DNA of 64,000 bases from Hoplostethus atlanticus (Eukaryota > Chordata > Actinopteri > Trachichthyiformes > Trachichthyidae): assembly GCA_034670405.1 (NCBI GenBank), contig JAXDDX010000120.1:310001-374000 (forward strand). Direction: 5' to 3'. Position numbers and translations under genes: made by a program. The notes below the pieces were generated by a model. That model saw nothing but the letters and a program-made list of their open reading frames with translations. It was not told the DNA's origin and made no database searches. Numbering within the stretch: position 1 is the stretch's first letter; the number at the start of each line of letters is the position of its first letter. Shown one piece after another: positions 56,836-64,000 of the stretch.

Positions 56836-57194
56836 TGATCCAGCTAAGAGCAAAAGGTAGCAATATGCAATTAAATGTTTCTCATAGAGGTGCAGCAGCA
56901 ATGCAACCTGAAATGACAGAGAGGTGGATGCAGCAGGTATCTGTATATGTAAGGGTGTGGCAGCTTGCCATTGGTTCCTCTGAGGGAGGACTGGGAGTGC
57001 CCTTGCTTAAAGGGCTGATTGAATAACGAGTGAGGCCAATGCGGAAGAATGCCTGGAGTAGCGATGATAAATAAGTGATGGATAGATACGCTAGGTAGTC
57101 TTCCTGATTGAACTTGCGCTAAGCTTCATATTTCCATTATACATCATTTCAGTTCATTTTAACAACCATAACTTAATCCCCTTCCCCTTCCTCC

Positions 57195-57648
57195 TGTTGG
57201 GAATTGTATATTTGGCCGAGGCAAGATTGTCTTGTCTCGGCAAGACACTAAAATACAATACACTAAGGCCGTCTGGAGGCCTCTTCTACAATACAATGCA
57301 GGCCGTTTGGTTGCCTTTAATCAATTGGAAATTAGCACAGGAGGCATGGTGTTCACAGGTCTAGAGGAAGGTGAGACAGAACTACTTCCACTCTACTCAA
57401 TTGACATAGGGATGACAGACAGAGGCTGAGGGGGATGAAAGGGTCTATGTAAAATATCACATGAATATCTGTATAAAGGAACTGTATCTGCTTGGTGTTC
57501 TTTAGATTATCCTCGTAGGCAGAGATGCTGCCGGATATTTCTCCCTTTCAGCGCTGAACTGTATTAAATACTCATTGAATCCAGAGACGTAGTTTGTTGC
57601 TGCTTTCTTCTTACGTTCATCACCACGAACAAGAAATAATTCCTAACA
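57195..57648 (+). mobile_element. Solo LTR, family F4 (454 bp)
   Basis: The termini TGTTGGGAATT and AATTCCTAACA are inverted copies with one mismatch, flanked by the exact 4-bp duplication CTCC (57191-57194 and 57649-57652). A TATAAAGG box near 57474 and ATTAAATAC near 57566 give plus orientation. It is inserted in the 3' region of the minus-strand LINE that continues at 57649. Confidence 0.88.
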
Positions 57649-57652
57649 CTCC

Positions 57653-58335
57653 CCACCAACGCAAATTATCCTTTCCAAAATTTACATACAACACCATCCC
57701 ATTCCCGTCCGCCCCAATCCATACCAATTTAACCCATTCCTCCCAGCCTGCTACCAATTGAACAGGATCCCTCCTCCCTCCCCTCCATAAACAAACGTAT
57801 TCCCCCAAACAAGGAACTCCTTAACTCCTTCCCTCCATACCTGCATATCAGCTCCACATCCCGCTTCACTATTGCTTTAAATAAAGCTTTTATTTTCACT
57901 CTATGCCCCTCAAAATGTGTAAAGTTCCATCTCAGAACGACCGCGAGTCTGGCGTGACTTAAAACATAATTCATTAAACCGAAATCCACAGTTTTGCTTC
58001 TCTCGAACACACCAAACAAGAACAACTCCCTCCACCCTCCCTCCACATCCAACTACACGCTCCAGTTGTCTCTCAACAGCTTCTTTAAAAACTCAAAGAA
58101 ATCAACCAAATCAACACAATCCAAAAAATAATGCAAAAAGCTCTCATGACCACTGCTGTAGACATCACACATAGGACTTACATCACTATTTATTTTATTG
58201 AACACCACATTAGTGTATATTCTGTTATGCTTAATCAGGAAATCATTATTCTCACACTCCATACTATTATACTTTATATGCTCATTCGTCCATATTTTCT
58301 TTACATCTATGCCCTCAAACACTCTGCTCCATACT
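57653..58335 (-). pseudogene. L1/Tx1-type LINE, C-terminal fragment, 5'-truncated
   Basis: On the minus strand: VWSRVFEGIDVKKIWTNEHI, LIKHNRIYTNVVFNKINSDV, SPMCDVYSSGHESFLHYFLD (a Cys/His pattern like that after the reverse transcriptase in Tx1/L1 elements), then DFGLMNYVLSHARLAVVLRW. A frame change occurs near 58052 and another near 57800. It is a different family from the 23.9-44.4 kb L1. The reverse transcriptase is lost, and a plus-strand LINE starts immediately beyond its truncated end. Confidence 0.7.
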
Positions 58336-58353
58336 TTCTCTGAAGACGGCAAG

Positions 58354-59346
58354 ATGGCGCGGCCGTGTCTAGACGCCGTTGTGGTAGCTCCGCGGAGATT
58401 GTGCGTTCTTTTAGTTTTTGTGTTTGTTTTTAATATCTTTTTTTGCACAAACACATCGGCACTAACATCATACGAACGTAGCACACTTTTGGACATAAAC
58501 TTTTGCGCAAAACAATGTTTTTTGTCCACTTTTTCCATCGACCCAGTGTGGCCGGCAGAGATAGTACGAGCGAGCCACAACAACAACAGTGGAGACGCAT
58601 CTACGGGGAGACGAAGGAGAAAACATCGGGGAAAATGGAGCAGAATTCGGAACAGACTGAGAGTTCAAGCCCACCGTCCACCTCTGCCCAGCATCCTTCT
58701 TGCTAACGTCCAGTCTCTGGAAAATAAGTTGGATGATGTTAGGGCGAGGATTAGATTCCAACGGGACATGAGGGATTGTAACATCTTTTGTCTGACGGAA
58801 ACATGGCTGACCCCGCTGGTGCCGGATCAAGTCATACGCCCAACCGAGTCCTTCTCTGTTTTCCGTGCGGATAGAACGGAAGAGTCTGGCAAATCTAAGG
58901 GTGGAGGGGTTTGCTTCATGACCAACAACAAGTGGTGCAACCCCAAGGACATTAAGACTCTTTCTCGTTCCTGCTCGTCGAACCTGGAACATCTGACGAT
59001 CTCATGCCGTCCATTCTACCTTCCCCGGGAGTTCAGCTCGGTCATCACCACAGCCGTCTACATACCACCACAAGCGGACACCGACGTAGCACTATCGGAC
59101 CTACATGATGTGTTATGTCGGCATCAGAACAAGCATCCCGACGTGGCTATGGTGGTGGCTGGGGACTTTAATAGGGCAAACCTAAAAAAAGTCATGCCGA
59201 ACTTTCATCAGCACATTACATGTGCTACCAGAGGGGAAAGAACGTTGGACCACTGCTATATGCCGTTAAAGAGAGGCTACAAGGCTGTCTCTCTCCCTCC
59301 GTTCGGCAAATCAGACCATGCTGCCATTTTCCTGCTACCGGAGTAT
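58354..59346 (+). pseudogene. LINE 5' end with apurinic-type endonuclease, cut by a provirus
   Basis: The element begins near 58341 (GACGGCAAGATGGCGCGGCC, a typical LINE 5' end). ATG at 58354 leads a hydrophobic segment (LCVLLVFVFVFNIFFC), a basic linker (GRRRRKHRGKWSRIRNRL), and the endonuclease: LLANVQSLENKLDDVRARI, FCLTETWLTP (catalytic Glu), VVAGDFNRANLKKVMP (catalytic Asp/Asn), RGERTLDHCY and FGKSDHAAIFLLPEY (catalytic Asp-His). The frame is open throughout. At codon E-Y it meets the LTR of an endogenous retrovirus. The reverse transcriptase half should continue beyond the provirus, outside the window. The RT-only LINE at 8.2-11.5 kb looks like the same family. Confidence 0.82.
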
Positions 59347-59932
59347 TGTGGAGATTTTATATTTACCTTTACCAGAAGTTGAAGCTAGAGCATTGCACAA
59401 CATATCATGCATTAGTATATTAACAGACACACAGTGAAGACAGACAAGCTGATGCACTAGCCTACACCCACGCTTACACACACACACACATAAGCACACA
59501 CACATAAGCACATAGTAGCTGCTTGCATCCTTGAAGAGCACAAACTGACAGTTGGAACAGATAGGTCACAGAGCAGGGAGGGCTCCTTTGCAGGGTGCAG
59601 CTTCCCCGGATTGGAGGATCGTGTTGCCAAGAGGCTGGACTATACCTGTGCACCAACAAGGGAGAGCCAAGTCTAAACCACGGCCCCTCTCCACCTAGCT
59701 GTCCAATCATAATTGTGAGAGCTCCGCTCTAATGTTATAATTGTATCCGTGTTCAAAATAACGGGACTCACTCCGTGGATGTTGGCTACAGAGTAACAGC
59801 TTGCTGACTGTGGTTTTCTAAAGCGGACTGAGTCCATGGCCATGTTGCTGTAATTGTGATTATCTTTAATAAACCATCTTAATAGAGAGAAGTAGTTTGT
59901 CTTTTATCTCGGTAAAAAGAACTCGCTCGACA
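59347..59932 (+). mobile_element. 5' LTR of an endogenous retrovirus (586 bp)
   Basis: It starts TGTGGAGATTTTATAT directly after LINE endonuclease codons and ends GCTCGACA four bases before the primer binding site. AATAAA at 59869 marks the R/polyadenylation region. Short CA repeats lie at 59474-59510. The second LTR is outside the window, so the borders rest on the TG...CA rule, the LINE junction and the PBS spacing. Confidence 0.8.
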
Positions 59933-59936
59933 AATT

Positions 59937-59954
59937 TGGTGACCCCGACGTGAT
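59937..59954 (+). other. Primer binding site, tRNA-Trp type
   Basis: TGGTGACCCCGACGTGAT is an 18-base match to the complement of the tRNA-Trp 3' end, so minus-strand DNA synthesis of this retrovirus was probably primed by tRNA-Trp. The intact 18-mer suggests a young insertion. Confidence 0.85.
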
Positions 59955-60929
59955 ATCGAGAAAAGATGGATTGGCAGAAAGGAAGGGACTCGACAACGAG
60001 GCCCACCTCATCTCCCGACGACCCTCCAGACAGTCAGGATCTTAGTTGTGACTGTGTGGTGGTAAGGACGGAGAACTAAAATATAATTTGTAAAATTGAT
60101 GGTGTTGTTTTAAGGTAACCACAATTGAGTGTATTAATAAGAAACGTTAAAAGGGGTTTCCAGTTCACGGGCTCAAGGAGCGCCGGGGTAACTGAGGTCA
60201 AAAGTGCCGTTTCAAAAGCTAGAGGGGTAGCTCAGAGGAAACAAGGTAAATCCTCCGCCGAGAGGAATAAGGAAAAGCCTCCGCTGAGAGGCCCCGTCGC
60301 TGTACGGGGGCAATGTGGTGAAATTGTGTTGTGACGTATCACTAAGGGCAGCGCCTGTTCGGGACCGTGACGACCTTACGTGAGACTTAAATTCAAAATT
60401 GTAGTTCGAAAATAGACTGCGTCAATACAATAAGTCCCAGTGGAGAGCCTGCGGGTCAGTCATTGGGCCTGACAGGGTCAGTACGGTGGAAAGTGGCATA
60501 CGTTGAGAGACTGACGAGTACTCAATAGTCCCCCCGACCACCGTAGTTGTATTGAGCAGTCCCAAAGGGGTAAAAAGACAAAAGAAAAACCACATTGCGC
60601 TAAGGGAGAAAAGAAAAGAGAAGTGCACTGTTCGAAGACTGAGGAAAGACTGAGTGGAAAGAGGAAGAAGGGCAGAGGCAGATAGAGGGGGAGGAGACAG
60701 ACAATTCTGATCTGTGCCTCCATCCGGTGTCAAAAGAAAGGATAGCAAGCTAGAAGATTGGTGATGTACCCCCTGCTGGAGGGGAAAGTAGGTAGCACAA
60801 ACAAAGGTGATTGATAACCCCTGGTGGGCAAAGAGTAAATTGTAAAACTAAAAGTGGTGGTGATAGAGGTGAGTCATTGACATTTAGTGGTCTTCTCTGG
60901 ATATGCAACTGTAATATGAGACGCTTATT
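59955..60929 (+). other. Proviral leader, no gene recognised
   Basis: About 1 kb between the primer binding site and the first plausible ORF. It has purine-rich runs and presumably holds the packaging signal and a splice donor, none of which I can fix. A 69-codon frame at 60125-60334 shows no recognisable features. Confidence 0.55.
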
Positions 60930-61190
60930 ATGAGCTTTTGGATAGCAGAAGCATCAGGAGATATAGTAGAGGATAGTTTACAGGACTCAGAAGAGGAAAG
61001 AATAGGCCTAACAATTGTAAATCAGGAAATTGTCACAAGGGCCACACCAACAGAGTTAGAGAGACGAGTGCAGGTCTTAGAAGACGAAAGGACAAACGAT
61101 ACCTGCTATCTCTGGTGGTTGACTATACTAGTGCTAGCTCTTTTCCTAATACTGGTGGGACTCATATTCGGACTGTTTGTACAGAAATAG
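60930..61190 (+). CDS. Small membrane-protein ORF upstream of gag (86 aa)
   Basis: ATG at 60930 encodes MSFWIAEASGDIVEDSLQDS, an acidic segment, a short heptad-like stretch (ELERRVQVLEDER) and a strongly hydrophobic helix of about 20 residues (starting WWLTILVLALF) ending FGLFVQK and a stop. Orientation would be type II (acidic N-terminus inside). Its place, 28 bases before a candidate gag ATG, is unusual for simple retroviruses. It may be an accessory protein, or a leader exon of env if a GT near its end (for example CTGTTT|GTACAG) is a splice donor. It is intact. Confidence 0.5.
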   Translation: MSFWIAEASGDIVEDSLQDSEEERIGLTIVNQEIVTRATPTELERRVQVLEDERTNDTCYLWWLTILVLALFLILVGLIFGLFVQK

Positions 61191-61218
61191 GGAAAGGGCC
61201 AAAGCTAACAGACGGAGA

Positions 61219-63530
61219 AATGGCAGACCCAAAACCAACCAACATGGAGGAGTTGAAGGGACAGATTATGGAGAAACTCGCTAAAGCTACAGTTTCAAAA
61301 GACAAAGACAAAACGAGAAAGAAGCTAGAAAAATTGTGGGAAGGATGGGAAGAGATGAAATACCTGTCCAGTGAACCGCATGCCCTACCCACCACACAGT
61401 CCCGAAATGCCATCTGGCATTACGAGAAGGGCCTCGGCGTGGGAAAAGGCAGGGAAGCCCAGATGGGGCCCAACAAAGACCAAACACGAAAAAGCCGAAG
61501 ACAGGATGATCCTGGTGTGTAGCATAATGACCCTGATGAAGCAGCAGACTGCCAGCGATGCCCCCCCTTCCAAAACACCGCCAAAAGAAAAGACAGAGCC
61601 CAAGGTTGCCCCCACACCCACACCGGCCCCGCCGGCTCCGCCAGCGGGAACAGGGAAGCGAGGCATGTACCCCAGCCTGAGTTCTTTTGAGAGATCTGAC
61701 CCAGACCCATATGAGGGACCCCACCCAGATCCTCCTCCTCCCCCTCCATATGACATACATAACCCCCTCAACCCATTTAACCCGCCCCAACCCGCCATAC
61801 AGGCCCCGCTACTCAAGGTAGAAGGAGGGCAGCTCCACGTCACAGAGATAGGGGAGGTCACAAGTGGGGATGTGATACAGGAGTTGACCGGACTAACCGG
61901 ACAATTGGTGAAAATGGGAAGGAGGCAGGAGGTGAAACTCCTCCAGTTGGAGCAAACAATAAACCAGACCATGTTGGAAAGAGAGGAGGGGACGGACACC
62001 TGCTCCGAGGGGTCCTTCCAAGCCCACTTTGCCAGCGCCAACCAGCCCCGACATACAGGAGAGGAGGAAAAGGAGCGACGGAGGATGAAGCTACATGTCG
62101 AAGACGACCTTATAAGCTGGGCGGACCGCCAGCTGAAGTTGGCCAGCACACCCCGACCACCTAGACGCGACGACCCCCCTCCCATGGAGGAGGAAGACCT
62201 GGACTACCCTGAAGAACAGAAAGTGGCACCGGGAGGCAGGAGCCGTGACAGTCACAGGACCAGGCCTGACCCAGGACAGCACAGTGGGGCATTCTCCACC
62301 CCCCCACAACAACTGTCCGGCAGGTTTTTTGTGGATTACGACCAGCCTGTTGCAGCACGCACCCGGAGCAGACACAGAGAAAGAGGAGAGGAGCGGTACG
62401 AGGATGAAGACGACGCCCCAATCTACCAGATGCAGATGCCACTAAGGGTGGCCCAGAACGGCAGAAAAGCCTATGTTCCCTTCGCCTACACCGACATGGA
62501 GGGACTGGTCAACAAACTGCCCCCCCTTTCAAAGGGAGCCAGCGGATGGATCAGCACCGTAGAAACGCAAACATCAGGGGAGGCGCTATGCCTCGGGGAT
62601 ATCAGAGCTCTCCTCAGCAGGAGCGACGGACTACACGCATGCAACACCGTGTTTAATGCCGCAGGCATTGACTACGACCCCGATGAGACTCCACTGAACA
62701 ACTGCAGGAACGTGTTGTGGGGCGCCCTGAGAACCATATACCCCACCCAGACCAACATGAGGGCGCTCCGGGACTTAAAGAAGGAACCAGGAGAATCCAT
62801 GCACGTCTACTTCAAAAGAGCCACCAACATATGGGAAGAAAACACAGGGCACCGCCCTGACACCCAGGGAGCCACAGAGTTACTATGGAGGGACCAAGTG
62901 GTGAAGGGACTGCCCAAGCCAGTACAATCGGCACTGGAGGACATAGTGAACCTGGAGACACAGACCGACCATGACTGGAGACAGACAGTTTCCTTCTGGG
63001 TCGAAAGACATCAGAAGAAAGTAGACCAGGAAGAAGAGGACGTAAAAGCCCTCAGCAAAACACTGCTGAAGCTACAAGTTGCAGAGAAGCAAGGGGATAG
63101 CAGTGGAAAAGGGAAAGGGAAGGCCAAACAGATGGCAGTCATGGGCGAAATGAAAGTGGAGATCCAGGAGGCTGTCCAAAAGGCACTACAGGATCAAGCC
63201 GCAGCCAGCGTGCCCCAACAGCCAGCACCCGTGGCGCCAGTCCCACAGCAATGGCAAGCTCAGCCCTACACCCAGCGGCCACCAAGACGAGGGAGAGGGA
63301 ACTACGGTGGTAGCAGGCAACAGCAGGGCTGTTTCATCTGTGGAGACCTTAACCACTGGGTAAGGGACTGCCCGTCCAACCAACAGGGACCACCAAGAGG
63401 AAGATCAGGTCCCCCACAAGGAGGACAGTGGAGAGGAAGGGGAAGAGGAATGCCCCCACAGGCTCATCAGATGCCCTCCTCGGCCTGGAATCCCGCCGAC
63501 CAGTGGGACGGTCAGGAAGAGGAGTACTGA
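61219..63530 (+). pseudogene. gag: Endogenous retrovirus gag, frameshifted near its start
   Basis: Gag forms the virion core. A candidate start at 61219 (MADPKPTNMEELKGQ) opens a matrix-like, helical region in one frame that ends at 61522. The rest lies in another frame, open from 61371 to 63530. In that frame are proline-rich linkers, a PPPPPPY late-budding motif at about residue 122, and a charged coiled region. Capsid-like helices follow, with a major-homology-like segment (LKKEPGESMHVYFKRATNIW, about residues 468-487). Then come a basic, Gly-rich nucleocapsid and one CCHC knuckle (CFICGDLNHWVRDC, from residue 653). One knuckle and a PPxY motif fit a gamma/epsilon-like retrovirus. The frame break makes it non-functional unless it is a sequencing error. 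It ends at TGA. Confidence 0.8.
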
Positions 63531-63923
63531 AGCTGCCCGATATCCATTGCAGGTCTGCCCACACCACCGGAAATCGAGCCAATGGTGACCTGCACAATAG
63601 AGGGACAGGACTTTACACTCATGGCCGATACAGGCGCATCTGCGTCTTGCATCAATCACTGGTCCACCTTCCAACTCTCTGATGACACCCTCACAACGGT
63701 CGGATACTCGGGAGAGCCACAGAAACAGTTCTTCACAAAACCATTGGTATTACAATTAGGACAACAGAAGATTTATCACCAGTTTCTGTTCGCCCCACAA
63801 TGCCCAGTCAATCTCATGGGTCGAGACCTACTCGCAAAGTTGGGAATAAGCATTTGCTGCACGCCAGAAGGACTGAGGCTCAACACCCCAGCCACCAGGC
63901 TCAGACAAACGCAGCACCATTGA
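63531..63923 (+). CDS. pro: Endogenous retrovirus aspartic protease, in frame after the gag TGA
   Basis: The reading frame of gag stays open after its TGA. It leads through a short linker (GLPTPPEIEP) into a retropepsin: TIEGQDFTLMADTGASASCI contains the catalytic D-T-G, and PVNLMGRDLLAKLG the conserved (G/A)-R-D-x-L helix. No frameshift lies between, so protease would be made by read-through of the stop, as in gammaretroviruses (where the codon is UAG). A second stop (TGA at 63921-63923) follows RQTQHH, so the downstream pol region is broken here or begins separately. The reverse transcriptase is beyond the window. Confidence 0.8.
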   Translation, partial: SCPISIAGLPTPPEIEPMVTCTIEGQDFTLMADTGASASCINHWSTFQLSDDTLTTVGYSGEPQKQFFTKPLVLQLGQQKIYHQFLFAPQCPVNLMGRDLLAKLGISICCTPEGLRLNTPATRLRQTQHH

Positions 63924-64000
63924 ATCATGCACATGGGGACTGATACCTCCCCAAATACCCAGCAGACCTCCGTCTACTGGTCCCGTCTGCTTGTGACGGG
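63924..64000 (+). other. Start of the proviral pol region, cut by window end
   Basis: The last 77 bases follow the protease stop. The frame reopens immediately (starting IMHMGTDTSPNTQ), but nothing diagnostic of reverse transcriptase is reached. Confidence 0.4.

Noticed and set aside
61385..62185. 266-codon minus-strand ORF opposite gag
   Set aside because: Antisense shadow of gag; it carries no motif, and the gag frame has a late motif, capsid-like region and zinc knuckle.

Overview
The window reads as non-genic, repeat-dense DNA of a teleost fish. I see no intact host gene. What can be named is almost entirely transposable elements: an L1/Tx1-type LINE, L2/CR1-type LINEs, a Ty3/Gypsy element with the Gmr1 gene order, an endogenous retrovirus, a BEL/Pao relic, solo LTRs of several families, and hAT, Tc1/mariner, PIF/Harbinger and TTAA-type DNA transposons. 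CA/GT, CT, AATT and TATC microsatellites add to this. The teleost assignment is inference from the combination of families (Gmr1-like Gypsy, Tc1 with the TACACTATATGGCCAAAAG terminus, typical fish L2 3' ends). No species call is possible.

0-12.7 kb: a 2.3-kb non-autonomous hAT (538-2843, 8-bp duplication); a decayed BEL/Pao fragment on the minus strand (3.48-4.02 kb); and a TTAA-type repeat (7262-11685) split by a minus-strand LINE (7949-11477), itself split by a hAT MITE (10069-11377, 8-bp duplication). A palindromic hAT-like element with internal tandem repeats and a tRNA-like relic follows (11.69-12.68 kb).

12.9-23.6 kb: a TA-flanked MITE (12927-14449), then two adjacent, same-strand, broken genes of teleost multicopy families: a PB1-like/SAMD3-like protein (14490-15603) and a zinc-finger-bearing, transposase-like protein (17437-19833). 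A 768-bp solo LTR lies between them. Then come an L2 3' tail, LTR-like inverted pieces and an odd palindromic repeat field (23.2-23.6 kb).

23.9-44.4 kb: the main structure, a set of nested insertions. A minus-strand L1-type LINE (ORF1 at 44.4-43.9 kb, ORF2 from 42.86 kb, poly(A) at 23.9 kb) is split by a Gmr1-like Gypsy element (25618-38703) and by a second TA-flanked MITE (38765-40941). The Gypsy element has lost most of gag and protease. Its surviving domains lie in the order integrase, reverse transcriptase, RNase H, and carry at least five insertions: a hAT relic, a 1.45-kb TIR element, two solo LTRs of one family in opposite orientation, and a 399-bp TIR element. An L2 LINE and an unidentified minus-strand retroelement-like piece sit before its 3' LTR.

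44.4-59.3 kb: an L2 3' fragment; a Tc1 transposase relic interrupted by a TTAA-type element (47171-50433, holding a P2X7-tail-like exon, a solo LTR and a Harbinger MITE) and by a solo Gypsy LTR (50557-53124, itself holding a hAT that holds a TA-type element); a SINE-like piece; further solo LTRs; a tyrosine-recombinase-retroelement-like ORF1; and two LINE fragments.

59.35-64.0 kb: the 5' end of an endogenous retrovirus inserted into the endonuclease domain of a plus-strand LINE. It has a 5' LTR, a tRNA-Trp-type primer binding site, a small membrane-protein ORF upstream of gag, a frameshifted gag, and an in-frame protease after a TGA stop. The rest of pol, env and the 3' LTR lie beyond the window.
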